Translations under genes and position numbers: made by a program
Assembly (NCBI RefSeq): GCF_042662125.1
Contig: NZ_JBHSXL010000003.1
Coordinates: 372,001-436,000, forward strand
DNA: 64,000 nucleotides
Source of the DNA: Halopenitus salinus
GTDB lineage: Archaea > Halobacteriota > Halobacteria > Halobacteriales > Haloferacaceae
Direction of reading: 5' to 3'
Part shown: piece by piece, positions 16,933 to 25,210 of the stretch
Layout of the letters: every line of letters starts with the position of its first letter
Position numbering within the stretch: the first letter of the stretch is position 1
Notes under the pieces: generated by a model
The model's input: the letters and a program-made list of their open reading frames with translations, nothing else
Database searches by the model: none
Told to the model about the DNA's origin: nothing

Positions 16933-17267
16933 GAATTGACGTACCCATGCCTCCGGAACCAGACGAACCGGAGGAGTACGACTACGAGAAGTGTCCGTTC
17001 TACGGACAGCTCTCCGTCCGCGGCCAGACCCGAGAGGGAACGGTCGTGTCGACGGATATGGAAAAGACCGTCATCGTCGAGCGGGAATACGACGTCTTCG
17101 TGCCGAAATACGATCGGTACATGAAGCGTCGATCGCGCATCCCGGCACACGTGCCGGGCGTGCTCGATTCCCTCGAGGTCGGTGACGAAGTGACGATCGC
17201 GGAGACGCGACCGCTCTCGAAGACGAAATCCCACGTCGTCGTCGAAGTGCTGGACGGTGATGCCTGA
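16923..17267 (+). CDS. rps17: 30S ribosomal protein uS17
   Basis: 114 aa. The OB-fold core is clear: LSVRGQTREGTVVSTDMEKT, IVEREYDVFVPKYDRYMKRR and AETRPLSKTKSHVVVEVL. The N-terminal extension MAIGIDVPMPPEPDEPEEYD is typical of haloarchaea. The start within the end of rnp1 is supported by a ggaaggtg Shine-Dalgarno stretch and the conserved N-terminus. The stop overlaps the uL14 ATG by one base. Confidence 0.96.
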   Translation: MAIGIDVPMPPEPDEPEEYDYEKCPFYGQLSVRGQTREGTVVSTDMEKTVIVEREYDVFVPKYDRYMKRRSRIPAHVPGVLDSLEVGDEVTIAETRPLSKTKSHVVVEVLDGDA

Positions 17268-17665
17268 TGGAGGCGTTGAAGGCCGACGTCACGCAGGGCC
17301 TCGAGAAGGGCTCGCTCATCACGTGCGCCGACAACACCGGCGCCCGCGAGCTCAAGGTCATCAGCGTGCACGGCTACTCCGGCACGAAGAACCGCCACCC
17401 CAAGGCGGGCATCGGCGACAAGGTGACCGTCTCGGTCACCAAGGGGACCCCGGAAATGCGACGCCAGGTGCTGGAGGCGGTAATCGTCCGCCAGCGCAAG
17501 GCGATCCGGCGTCCCGACGGCCGCCGCGTCCGGTTCGAGGACAACGCCGCCGTCGTCATCGACGACCTCGAGGAGCCGCGGGGCACGGAGATCAAAGGCC
17601 CCGTCGCCCGCGAGGTCGCCGAACGCTTCGGGAGCATCGCGTCCACCGCGACGATGATCGTCTAA
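17267..17665 (+). CDS. rpl14: 50S ribosomal protein uL14
   Basis: 132 aa. The conserved GSLITCADNTGARELKVISV strand and the VRFEDNAAVVIDD and GPVAREVAERFGSIASTATM segments identify uL14. It forms part of the intersubunit bridge and the factor-binding face. It follows uS17 without a gap and precedes uL24 by 2 nt. Confidence 0.97.
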   Translation: MEALKADVTQGLEKGSLITCADNTGARELKVISVHGYSGTKNRHPKAGIGDKVTVSVTKGTPEMRRQVLEAVIVRQRKAIRRPDGRRVRFEDNAAVVIDDLEEPRGTEIKGPVAREVAERFGSIASTATMIV

Positions 17666-17667
17666 CC

Positions 17668-18024
17668 ATGACGCGACAGCCACGCAAACAGCGAAAACGA
17701 ACGGAGACCGCGCCGCTGCACGAGCGCCAAAAGCAGGTTCGTGCAACGCTCGCAGACGAGCTCCGCGAGGAGTACGACCAGCGAAACGTCCGCGTCAACG
17801 CGGGCGATACGGTGGAGATCCTCCGCGGGGACCACGCCGGCGAGGAGGGCGAGGTCGTCGAGGTGTCGCTTCGCGACACGACCATCACGGTCGAGGACGT
17901 CACGGTCGAGAAGGCGGACGGCGAGGAGGTTCCCCGTCCGCTGCCGGCCAGCAACGTCCGCGTCACGGAGCTCGACCTCGAGGACGACCGCCGCGAGGCG
18001 CGGCTACTGGAGGATAACGAATGA
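17668..18024 (+). CDS. rpl24: 50S ribosomal protein uL24
   Basis: 118 aa. The basic N-terminus MTRQPRKQRKRTETAPLHER and the KOW motif around VNAGDTVEILRGDHAGEEGE (about residues 45-70) mark archaeal uL24, an assembly-initiating protein near the tunnel exit. The ATG is fixed by this N-terminus. Its stop overlaps the eS4 ATG by 4 nt. Confidence 0.96.
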   Translation: MTRQPRKQRKRTETAPLHERQKQVRATLADELREEYDQRNVRVNAGDTVEILRGDHAGEEGEVVEVSLRDTTITVEDVTVEKADGEEVPRPLPASNVRVTELDLEDDRREARLLEDNE

Positions 18025-18731
18025 CGAACCACCAGAAACGACTGGCAGTACCGAACTCCTGGCCGGTCGAGCGCAAGACGGACACGTTCACCGTCAAGGC
18101 GGACGCCGGCCCGCACGGGCGATCCGGGGTTCCGCTCTTGATCCTGCTTCGGGACGTCCTCGAGTACGTGGACACCCGCAAGGAGGCGCGCTACGCGCTC
18201 AACCAGGACTCCGTGTTGGTGAACGGCGACGCCATCTCCGACGAGGAGCGGCCGATCGGGATGTTCGACATCCTGGCGTTCACCGAGCGGGAGGAGTATT
18301 ACCGCGTCTTCCCCGACGAGGGGGGACGGCTCGCGTTGACCCCGATCGACGCGGAGTCGGCGGGGAGCCGCCTCGGACGGATCACGGAGAAGACGACCGT
18401 CCCCGGCGGGGACTTGCAGCTCACGCTCCACGACGGAACGAACGTGCTCGTCGATCCGGAGGAGGCCGACCAGTATCACACGAAGGACTCCATCGTCATC
18501 GACAACGACTCGAAGGAGATCGTCGCCCACTTCGTCTACGAGGAGGGCGCGCTCGTGACCGCCGTCGCCGGCCAGCACGCCGGCCGGATCGGCACGGTCG
18601 AGTCGATCGACGTGACCCTCGGGTCCGGCGACAACGCCGTGACCGTCGAGACCGACGACGACGCCTACGAGACGGTCGAGGAGTACGTCGTCGTGATCGA
18701 CGAGAACTTCACCGGAGGTGACGACGAATGA
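18021..18731 (+). CDS. rps4e: 30S ribosomal protein eS4
   Basis: 236 aa, archaeal/eukaryotic-specific. In order it has an N-terminal HQKRLAVPNSWPVERK, an S4 RNA-binding domain (about residues 40-105), the central eS4 domain, and a C-terminal KOW-like segment (GQHAGRIGTVESID). Its end carries ggaggtga (18714-18721), a strong Shine-Dalgarno sequence placed for the next gene. The stop overlaps the uL5 ATG by 4 nt. Confidence 0.96.
   Translation: MTNHQKRLAVPNSWPVERKTDTFTVKADAGPHGRSGVPLLILLRDVLEYVDTRKEARYALNQDSVLVNGDAISDEERPIGMFDILAFTEREEYYRVFPDEGGRLALTPIDAESAGSRLGRITEKTTVPGGDLQLTLHDGTNVLVDPEEADQYHTKDSIVIDNDSKEIVAHFVYEEGALVTAVAGQHAGRIGTVESIDVTLGSGDNAVTVETDDDAYETVEEYVVVIDENFTGGDDE
18714..18721 (+). 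promoter_or_regulatory. Strong Shine-Dalgarno sequence for uL5
   Basis: ggaggtga matches the anti-SD of archaeal 16S rRNA over eight bases and is 6 nt from the uL5 ATG at 18728. It shows that internal genes of this cluster use SD-led initiation, unlike the leaderless genes elsewhere in the window. Confidence 0.7.
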
Positions 18732-19240
18732 GCGTCGAACACGAGATGCGGCAGCCGCAGATCGAGAAGGTCGTCGTCCACATGGGCGTGGGCGAGGGCG
18801 GCGAACCGCTGGCGGACGCCGAGGAGATCATCGAGGCGGTCACCGACCAGCAGTCCGTTCGAACGACGGCGAAGCGAACGATCGCCGAGTTCGACGTCCG
18901 CGAGGGCGACCCGATCGGCACGAAGGTCACCCTGCGAAACGACGACGCCGAGGAGTTCCTCGCGACCGCGCTGGAGCTCGTCGACGTCTCGGCCTCGCAG
19001 TTCGACGACCGCGGGAACCTGAGCTTCGGGATCGACGACCACACCGACTTCCCGAGCCAGGAGTACAACCCGAACGTCGGGATCTACGGACTCGACGTGA
19101 CGGTCTCCATCGTCCGGCCGGGCTACCGCGTCTCGAAGCGCGATACGGTTACCCGGTCGATCCCGGAATCACATCGGATGACCGCCGAGGACGCGCAGGC
19201 GTTCCTCGAGGAGAACTTCGATCTGGAGGTCGCCGAATGA
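18728..19240 (+). CDS. rpl5: 50S ribosomal protein uL5
   Basis: 170 aa. QPQIEKVVVHMGVGEGGEPL, FDVREGDPIGTKVTLRN and PNVGIYGLDVTVSIVRPGYR are conserved uL5 segments. uL5 contacts 5S rRNA and the P-site tRNA. Archaeal length is normal. The stop overlaps the uS14 ATG by 4 nt. Confidence 0.96.
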   Translation: MSVEHEMRQPQIEKVVVHMGVGEGGEPLADAEEIIEAVTDQQSVRTTAKRTIAEFDVREGDPIGTKVTLRNDDAEEFLATALELVDVSASQFDDRGNLSFGIDDHTDFPSQEYNPNVGIYGLDVTVSIVRPGYRVSKRDTVTRSIPESHRMTAEDAQAFLEENFDLEVAE

Positions 19241-19443
19241 GCGAGAGCGAGACCGAAGCGGAAAGCGACGCAGGAACCGAGAGCGAACCAACGGGCGAAC
19301 ACGCCACGAGCCGGACGGACCAGCAGGTCGAGTGCCGGCGCTGCGGACGCAAGCAGGGACTCGTCGGGAAATACGAGATCAACCTCTGTCGGCAGTGTTT
19401 CCGCGAGGTCGCCCGAGACATGGGATTCAGGAAGTACAGCTAA
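19237..19443 (+). CDS. rps14: 30S ribosomal protein uS14, zinc-binding type
   Basis: 68 aa. The C-terminal 40 residues carry the zinc ribbon CRRCGRKQ ... LCRQCFREVA (two CxxC pairs), followed by DMGFRKYS, the classic uS14 end. The N-terminal 30 residues are an acidic Ser/Glu/Thr extension typical of haloarchaea, so the upstream ATG overlapping uL5 is retained as start. Starting later would lose the coupling. Confidence 0.94.
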   Translation: MSESETEAESDAGTESEPTGEHATSRTDQQVECRRCGRKQGLVGKYEINLCRQCFREVARDMGFRKYS

Positions 19444-19445
19444 CG

Positions 19446-19838
19446 ATGGCAGGCAACGACCCACTCTCCGACGCCATGGCGGGACTCGATAACGCCGAGA
19501 GCGTCGGTCATCTGTCGTTTACGGTAGAGCCCGCCTCGAACGTGATCGGCTCCGTGCTCGAGGTCCTCTACGACCGCGGGTACGTCGGCGGCTTCGAGTT
19601 CGTCGACGACGGAAAGGCCGGACGATTCGAGGTCGAACTGAAAGGCGCGATCAACGAATGTGGCGTCATCAAGCCCCGCTATTCGGCGGGCGCGGACGAG
19701 TTCGAGCGATGGGAGAAGCGGTTCCTCCCGGCCCGCGACTACGGGACGCTCATCGTCACGACGAGCCACGGCGTCATGAGCCACTACGAGGCCCGCGAAC
19801 AGGGCATCGGCGGCCAAGTGATCGCATACGTCTACTAA
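19446..19838 (+). CDS. rps8: 30S ribosomal protein uS8
   Basis: 130 aa. DPLSDAMAGLDNAESVGHLS begins the protein and RDYGTLIVTTSHGVMSHYEA ends it with the conserved uS8 rRNA-binding motif. It is central to 16S assembly. It begins 2 nt after uS14 and ends 2 nt before uL6. Confidence 0.96.
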   Translation: MAGNDPLSDAMAGLDNAESVGHLSFTVEPASNVIGSVLEVLYDRGYVGGFEFVDDGKAGRFEVELKGAINECGVIKPRYSAGADEFERWEKRFLPARDYGTLIVTTSHGVMSHYEAREQGIGGQVIAYVY

Positions 19839-19840
19839 CA

Positions 19841-20377
19841 ATGAACAGAGTCGAAATAGACATACCGGACGACGTCTCCGCGGAGATCGATCACCTGGAT
19901 CTCACGATCGAGGGACCCAACGGCAGCGTCACGCGCCGTCTGTGGTACCCCGACGTCGAGGTCGCGATCGACGACGACGCGGTCGTCATCACCGCCGAGA
20001 ACGAGGACGCCAAGACCAACGCGACGGTCGGCACCTTCGAGAGCCACGTCTCGAACATGATTCGGGGCGTGACCGACGGCTGGGAGTACGGGATGGAGGT
20101 CTTCTACGCCCACTTCCCGATGCAGGTCTCGGTCGACGGCGACGAGGTGGTCATCGAGAACTTCCTCGGCGAGCGGGCGGAGCGGCGAACCCCCATCCGC
20201 GGGGACACGAACGTACAGGTCGACGGCGAGGAGATCACGCTCTCCGGCCCCTCCAAGGAGGACGTCGGACAGACCGCCGCCGACATCGAACAGCTGACGA
20301 GGGTTTCCGACAAGGACACGCGAGTCTTCCAGGACGGCGTGTACATCGTCGAGAAGCCGAAGGCAGGTGGAGTCTAA
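19841..20377 (+). CDS. rpl6: 50S ribosomal protein uL6
   Basis: 178 aa with the duplicated uL6 fold. Domain 1 has LTIEGPNGSVTRRLWYP. Domain 2 has HFPMQVSVDGDEVVIENFLG and LSGPSKEDVGQTAADIEQ. The C-terminus (VFQDGVYIVEKPK) is conserved. It sits near the factor-binding site. Adjacent to eL32 with no gap. Confidence 0.96.
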   Translation: MNRVEIDIPDDVSAEIDHLDLTIEGPNGSVTRRLWYPDVEVAIDDDAVVITAENEDAKTNATVGTFESHVSNMIRGVTDGWEYGMEVFYAHFPMQVSVDGDEVVIENFLGERAERRTPIRGDTNVQVDGEEITLSGPSKEDVGQTAADIEQLTRVSDKDTRVFQDGVYIVEKPKAGGV

Positions 20378-21076
20378 ATGCCAGAGGAACTCGAGGACAT
20401 AAGCGGCGTCGGCCCCTCGAAAGCGGAGGCGCTCAGGGAGGCCGGCTACGAGACCGTCGAGGACGTGAAGGCCGCTTCCCAGTCCGAACTGGCCGAGGTC
20501 GACGGCGTCGGCAACGCGCTCGCAGCGCGCATCAAAGCCGACGTCGGCGGGCTCGAGGTCGAATCGGAGACGGAAGCCGAGATCGAAGAGGAGACGTCCG
20601 AGGAGGCCGAACCGGCCGACGACGAGGACGTCGAGACCGAACTGCGCCCGCGCGGGTACGCCGAGAAGACGCCCGACCTCGACGACGAGACGGCGCGTGC
20701 GCTCGCACAGAAACACCGCGAGGGCAAACCGCAGTTCAACCGACAGGACTACCACAAGAAAAAGCGGATCCCCACCTCCTGGCGCAAGCCGAGGGGCAAC
20801 CTGTCGAAGCAGCGACGGGGGATAAAGGGGAAAGGCGACACCGTCGAGGCGGGCTTCCGCTCGCCGACGGCCGCACGTGGACTCCACCCGAGCGGCTTCG
20901 AGGAGGTGCGCGTTCACAACGCGGACGACCTCGAGGGCGTCGACGGCGACACGCAGGCGGTTCGGATCGCCGGGTCGGTCGGCGCGCGAAAGCGCGAGCG
21001 CATCGAGGAGGTCGCCGAGGAACGCGAGATCCGCGTGCTCAACCCGACCTACGTCGAAGTGGAGGTCGAAGAATGA
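20378..21076 (+). CDS. rpl32e: 50S ribosomal protein eL32 with an N-terminal helix-hairpin-helix extension
   Basis: 232 aa. The C-terminal 120 residues are eL32 (FNRQDYHKKKRIPTSWRKPR, HPSGFEEVRVHNADDLEGVD). The N-terminal 55 residues contain two helix-hairpin-helix motifs (DISGVGPSKAEALREAGYET, LAEVDGVGNALAARIKADVG), and an acidic linker joins the parts. The extension is a haloarchaeal trait, absent from eL32 of most archaea; it may give extra rRNA contacts. The stop overlaps the eL19 ATG by 4 nt. Confidence 0.94.
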   Translation: MPEELEDISGVGPSKAEALREAGYETVEDVKAASQSELAEVDGVGNALAARIKADVGGLEVESETEAEIEEETSEEAEPADDEDVETELRPRGYAEKTPDLDDETARALAQKHREGKPQFNRQDYHKKKRIPTSWRKPRGNLSKQRRGIKGKGDTVEAGFRSPTAARGLHPSGFEEVRVHNADDLEGVDGDTQAVRIAGSVGARKRERIEEVAEEREIRVLNPTYVEVEVEE

Positions 21077-21534
21077 CCGATCTCTCAGCACAAAAGCGAC
21101 TCGCGGCCGACGAACTCGACGTCGGAAAGAGCCGCGTCTGGCTCGACCCCGGCGCACAAGAGGAGATCGAGGACGCGATCACACGAGAGGACGTCCGAGA
21201 ACTGATCGAGCAGGGGACGATCCGCGCGAAGGACGCCAAGTCCAACTCGCGCGGCCGTGCCCGAGAGCGCGCGGAGAAGCGCTCGTACGGTCACCGGACG
21301 GGCGCCGGCACCCGCAAGGGTAAATCCGGCGCTCGAAAGAGCGACAAGGACGACTGGAAGGCCCGGATCCGCGCACAGCGAGCGCGGCTCAAGGAACTTC
21401 GCGACGACGAGGACGTCCTCGACGCCTCCGAGTACCGCACGCTCTACAACAAGGCGAGCGGCGGGGACTTCGAGGACGTCGCGCGTCTGGAGGCGTACAT
21501 CCGGACGCAGTACGGATACGAGGTGAACGACTGA
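21073..21534 (+). CDS. rpl19e: 50S ribosomal protein eL19
   Basis: 153 aa. The N-terminal AQKRLAADELDVGKSRVWLD and the central RKGKSGARKSDKDDWKARIR are eL19 hallmarks, followed by the long C-terminal helix (YNKASGGDFEDVARLEAYIR). It is archaeal/eukaryotic-specific and forms a bridge to the small subunit. It shares one base with the uL18 start. Confidence 0.96.
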   Translation: MTDLSAQKRLAADELDVGKSRVWLDPGAQEEIEDAITREDVRELIEQGTIRAKDAKSNSRGRARERAEKRSYGHRTGAGTRKGKSGARKSDKDDWKARIRAQRARLKELRDDEDVLDASEYRTLYNKASGGDFEDVARLEAYIRTQYGYEVND

Positions 21535-22091
21535 TGGCAACAGGACCACGATACACGGTGCCGATGCGCCGTCGTCGTGAGGTCCGGACGGACTACCACC
21601 AGAGGTTGCGCCTGCTGAAATCGGGCAAGCCTCGCCTGGTCGCCCGGGTGAGCAACGCTCACGTCAGGGCGCAGCTGGTCACCCCCGGATCGAACGGCGA
21701 TGAGACACACCTCACGGCGACGAGTGAGGACCTCGAGGAGTACGGCTGGGAGGCGCCAACGGGGAACCTTCCGAGCGCGTACCTGACGGGCTACATCCTC
21801 GGCGCTCGCGCGCTCGAGGACGGGTTCGAGGAGGCGGTCCTCGACATCGGTCTCAACACGGCGACGCCCGGCAACAAGGTGTTTGCGGTACAGGAAGGCG
21901 CAATCGACGCAGGGCTCGAGATCCCGCACAACGAGAGCGTTCTCGCGGACTGGTCGCGCAACCGCGGCGAGCACATCGCCGAGTACGCCGAGCAGCTCGA
22001 CGAGCCGCTCTACAGCGGCGATTTCGACGCCACCGAACTCCCCGAGCACTTCGACGACGTGCTCGCCACGATACAGGAGGACTATGAGTAG
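21534..22091 (+). CDS. rpl18: 50S ribosomal protein uL18
   Basis: 185 aa. GPRYTVPMRRRREVRTDYHQ and RLRLLKSGKPRLVARVSN open the protein, and LPSAYLTGYILGARALEDG is the 5S rRNA-binding core. The archaeal form is longer than bacterial L18. The stop lies inside the first codons of uS5 (8-nt overlap). Confidence 0.96.
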   Translation: MATGPRYTVPMRRRREVRTDYHQRLRLLKSGKPRLVARVSNAHVRAQLVTPGSNGDETHLTATSEDLEEYGWEAPTGNLPSAYLTGYILGARALEDGFEEAVLDIGLNTATPGNKVFAVQEGAIDAGLEIPHNESVLADWSRNRGEHIAEYAEQLDEPLYSGDFDATELPEHFDDVLATIQEDYE

Positions 22092-22731
22092 AAACAACGA
22101 CGGCTGGGAGCCGCGCACGCGGCTCGGCCGCAAGGTACAGGACGGCGACGTCACCTCGATGGACCAGGCGCTTCGGTCCGGACTCCCGCTGAAGGAGCCG
22201 GAGATCGTCGATCAGCTCCTCCCGGGGCTCGAGGACGAGGTCCTCGACATCAACATGGTCCAGCGGATGACCGACTCGGGACGGCGCGTGAAGTTCCGAT
22301 GTGTGGTCGTCGTGGGCAACCGCGACGGCTACCTCGGCTACGCGCAGGCCAGAGACGAACAGGTCGGCGGGGCGATCCAGAAGGCGATCGAGGTGGCGAA
22401 GCTGAACGTCATCGAGGTCGACCGCGGATCGGGCTCGTGGGAGGACCAGCCCGGCGGTACGAACTCGCTGACGCGAACCGCCGAGGGGAAGGCCGGATCG
22501 GTCACGGTCGAGATCAAGCCCGCCCCGCAGGGGCTCGGGCTCGCGGCGGCGCCGACGGTGCGCCACATCCTCGAACTCGCCGGCGTCCAGGACGCCTGGA
22601 CCAGCTCGAACGGCAACACGCGGACGACCGTGAACCTCGCGAAGGCCACGTTCAACGCGCTCGAGAACGCCGCACAGTCGCGAACCCCCCAGCACGCACG
22701 ACAGGTGCACTACGACGAGGTGAGCGAGTGA
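22084..22731 (+). CDS. rps5: 30S ribosomal protein uS5
   Basis: 215 aa. DS-RBD core RRVKFRCVVVVGNRDGYLGY and the C-terminal TVEIKPAPQGLGLAAAPTVR are conserved. It works in decoding fidelity near the mRNA entry channel. ATG 22084 is chosen because it gives the usual archaeal N-terminus and overlaps uL18. Its last base is the first of the uL30 ATG. Confidence 0.96.
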   Translation: MSRNNDGWEPRTRLGRKVQDGDVTSMDQALRSGLPLKEPEIVDQLLPGLEDEVLDINMVQRMTDSGRRVKFRCVVVVGNRDGYLGYAQARDEQVGGAIQKAIEVAKLNVIEVDRGSGSWEDQPGGTNSLTRTAEGKAGSVTVEIKPAPQGLGLAAAPTVRHILELAGVQDAWTSSNGNTRTTVNLAKATFNALENAAQSRTPQHARQVHYDEVSE

Positions 22732-23195
22732 TGCAGGCGATCGTACAGCTCCGCGGCGAGGTCAACATGAGCCACGAGGTGGAGGACACCCTCCAGATGC
22801 TCAACGTTGGTCGCGTCAATCACGCGACGTTCGTCCCCGAGACGGACGCCTACCGCGGCATGATCACGAAGGTGAACGACTTCGTGGCCTTCGGCGAGCC
22901 GAGCGTCGAGGCGGTCGAACGGACGATCGCCCGCCGCGGGGAGCCCCTCGAGGGGTCCGCGGACGTCGACGACGAGTGGATCGCCGAGAACACCGACTAC
23001 GACGACCTGGAGGCGCTCGCGGCGGCGCTCGTCGACGAGGAGACCACGCTTCGCGAACAGGGTCTCTCGCCGGCCGTTCGGCTGCACCCGCCGCGTGGCG
23101 GCCACGACGGCGTGAAACATCCGATCGTCGACGGCGGCCAGCTCGGCCGCCACTCGAGCGAGGAGATCGACTCGCTGCTGGAGGCAATGCGATGA
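22731..23195 (+). CDS. rpl30: 50S ribosomal protein uL30
   Basis: 154 aa, archaeal long form. QAIVQLRGEVNMSHEVEDTL and MLNVGRVNHATFVPETDAYR make the uL30 core, and the C-terminal half has HPPRGGHDGVKHP. The start is immediately after the uS5 stop, with one base shared. The stop overlaps the uL15 ATG by 4 nt. Confidence 0.95.
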   Translation: MQAIVQLRGEVNMSHEVEDTLQMLNVGRVNHATFVPETDAYRGMITKVNDFVAFGEPSVEAVERTIARRGEPLEGSADVDDEWIAENTDYDDLEALAAALVDEETTLREQGLSPAVRLHPPRGGHDGVKHPIVDGGQLGRHSSEEIDSLLEAMR

Positions 23196-23689
23196 CCGAC
23201 AAGAAACGCAGACAGCGCGGATCCCGGACCCACGGCGGCGGCACGCACAAGAACCGCCGGGGCGCCGGCCACCGCGGCGGTCGCGGGGCCGCCGGCCGGT
23301 CGAAACACGAGTACCACAACTACGAACCGCTCGGAAAGTACGGGTTCAAGCGCCCCCAGGGCGCAGCGGTCGACGTTCGGGAGGTCTCCGTCCAGAAGCT
23401 CGACGAGGACGCGGCGCTTTACGTCGCCGACGACCTCGCCGAGACGGACGGCGAGACGACCGTGATCGACGCCCGTGACGTGGCCGAGGACGGCTACGAG
23501 GCGGACGTCGTGAAGGTGCTCGGCGGCGGACAGGTCCGCGGCCAGCTTCGCGTCACCGCCGACGCCTTCACGGCCGGTGCACGCGAGCTCATAGAGGAGG
23601 CCGGCGGCGAGGCCGTCCTCTCCGAGCGCGCCGAGACGGCCGACGAAGAACCAGAAGACACATCAGACGCCGAGGCAGACGACGCATAA
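23192..23689 (+). CDS. rpl15: 50S ribosomal protein uL15
   Basis: 165 aa. A Gly/Arg/His-rich N-terminus (RGSRTHGGGTHKNRRGAGHR) is followed by the KYGFKRPQGAAVDVREVSV core and the VKVLGGGQVRGQLRVTADAF segment. An acidic tail ends it. It precedes secY by 2 nt, so the translocon subunit is made from the ribosomal transcript, as in most prokaryotes. Confidence 0.95.
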   Translation: MTDKKRRQRGSRTHGGGTHKNRRGAGHRGGRGAAGRSKHEYHNYEPLGKYGFKRPQGAAVDVREVSVQKLDEDAALYVADDLAETDGETTVIDARDVAEDGYEADVVKVLGGGQVRGQLRVTADAFTAGARELIEEAGGEAVLSERAETADEEPEDTSDAEADDA

Positions 23690-23691
23690 CC

Positions 23692-25161
23692 ATGAGCTGG
23701 AAGGACGCCGCCGAACCAGTGCTCACGCGGATGCCGGCCGTCCGCCGTCCGGAGGGCCACGTTCCGTTCAAGCGGAAGCTCGCGTGGACCGGCGCCATCC
23801 TGATGGTGTACTTCTTCCTCACCAACATCAACCCGTTCGGGCTGGCGGCCGGACAGGGCAGCGACTTCTTCGGCCAGTTCCGGTCGATCCTGGCCGGCGG
23901 ACACGGGTCGCTCCTGCAGGTCGGGATCGGCCCGATCGTCACGGCGTCGATCGTCCTCCAGCTGCTCGGCGGCGCCAACCTTCTCGGGCTCGACACGGAC
24001 GACCCGCGCGATCAGGTCCTCTATCAGGGCCTCCAGAAGCTGTTGGTGTTCGTCGTCACCGCGTTGACCGCGGCACCGATGGTCTACTCCGGCGGGTTCC
24101 TTCCCGCGGATCCCGCGGTCGGGAACGCGCTCTCGATCGGTACCTTCGGCGTACAGACGCTGATCTTCGCACAGGTCTTCGTCGGCGGCGTGCTCATCCT
24201 GTTCATGGACGAGATCGTGAGCAAGTGGGGCGTCGGGTCCGGCGTCGGCCTGTTCATCATCGCGGGCGTGAGCCAGCGCATCGTCGGCGGGTTCTTCAGC
24301 TGGTCGGCGCTCGGCAACGTCGGATTCTTCGCGAGCTGGTACGGGATCATCGTCGGGGATCTGACCATCGGGTCGATCTTCACGGCCGACGGGCTCCAGA
24401 ACCTGCTCTTCGCGCCGGGTAACGTGCTCGCGCTGTTCACGACGGTCTTCATCTTCGTCGTCGTGGTCTATGCGGAGTCGGTTCGCGTGGAGATCCCGCT
24501 CTCGCACGCCCGGGTGAAGGGCGCACGCGGGCGCTTCCCCGTGAAGCTCATCTACGCGTCCGTCCTGCCGATGATCCTCGTTCGCGCGCTGCAGGCGAAC
24601 GTCCAGTTCCTCGGCCAGATCCTCAACCGGACCTGGCAGGGAATGCCGGCGTGGCTCGGCGTCTACGGCGACCAGGGCGAGCCGGTCTCGGGCGTGTTCT
24701 ACTACCTGAACCCGATCCAACAGCCCCAACAGTGGATGTGGTTCCTCGGCGAGACCGCGGCCGAGCCGTGGATGATCGCGATCCGGATCGCCATCGACCT
24801 GACGTTCATGGTCGTCGGCGGCGCGATCTTCGCCATCTTCTGGGTGGAGACCACCGGGATGGGCCCGGAGGCGACCGCCCAGCAGATCCAGAACTCCGGG
24901 ATGCAGATCCCCGGGTTCCGACGGAACCCGCAGGTCGTAGAGAAGGTGATGGAACGGTACATCCCGCAGGTGACCGTCATCGGCGGCGCCCTCGTCGGGC
25001 TGCTCGCCGTGATGGCGAACATGCTCGGCACCGTCGGCGGCGTCTCAGGAACGGGACTGCTGCTTGCGGTCTCGATCACCTACAAGCTCTACGAGGAGAT
25101 CGCGGAAGAACAGCTCATGGAGATGCACCCGATGATGCGCCAGATGTTTGGAAACGAGTAA
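23692..25161 (+). CDS. secY: Protein translocase subunit SecY
   Basis: 489 aa with ten transmembrane helices, archaeal Sec61-alpha type. FKRKLAWTGAILMVYFFLTN is helix 1, DFFGQFRSILAGGHGSLLQV is the plug region, GIGPIVTASIVLQLLGGANL is helix 2, and VRVEIPLSHARVKGARGRFP is the ribosome-binding loop. It forms the membrane channel with SecE and Sec61-beta, which are encoded elsewhere. Last core gene before the island; adk, commonly next in haloarchaea, is absent from this window. Confidence 0.97.
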   Translation: MSWKDAAEPVLTRMPAVRRPEGHVPFKRKLAWTGAILMVYFFLTNINPFGLAAGQGSDFFGQFRSILAGGHGSLLQVGIGPIVTASIVLQLLGGANLLGLDTDDPRDQVLYQGLQKLLVFVVTALTAAPMVYSGGFLPADPAVGNALSIGTFGVQTLIFAQVFVGGVLILFMDEIVSKWGVGSGVGLFIIAGVSQRIVGGFFSWSALGNVGFFASWYGIIVGDLTIGSIFTADGLQNLLFAPGNVLALFTTVFIFVVVVYAESVRVEIPLSHARVKGARGRFPVKLIYASVLPMILVRALQANVQFLGQILNRTWQGMPAWLGVYGDQGEPVSGVFYYLNPIQQPQQWMWFLGETAAEPWMIAIRIAIDLTFMVVGGAIFAIFWVETTGMGPEATAQQIQNSGMQIPGFRRNPQVVEKVMERYIPQVTVIGGALVGLLAVMANMLGTVGGVSGTGLLLAVSITYKLYEEIAEEQLMEMHPMMRQMFGNE

Positions 25162-25191
25162 CCCCACTGGGGTCCCACATTTTATTTATTA
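25161..25191 (+). terminator. secY terminator hairpin and T-rich run abutting an island promoter
   Basis: A short hairpin, accccactggggt (25161-25173), includes the last base of the secY stop and is followed by a T-rich stretch at 25180-25191. The same T/A-rich run (tttatttatt) lies 20-28 nt before the ATG at 25211 and can serve as its TATA box. This marks the left edge of the island and is a candidate integration site. Confidence 0.55.
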
Positions 25192-25210
25192 AGTCTGTGA
25201 AGCTGCTGCT

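Noticed and set aside
25162..25210. tRNA gene as the integration site of the island
   Set aside because: No cloverleaf or T-loop consensus is found between secY and the recombinase operon; only a short terminator hairpin is present.
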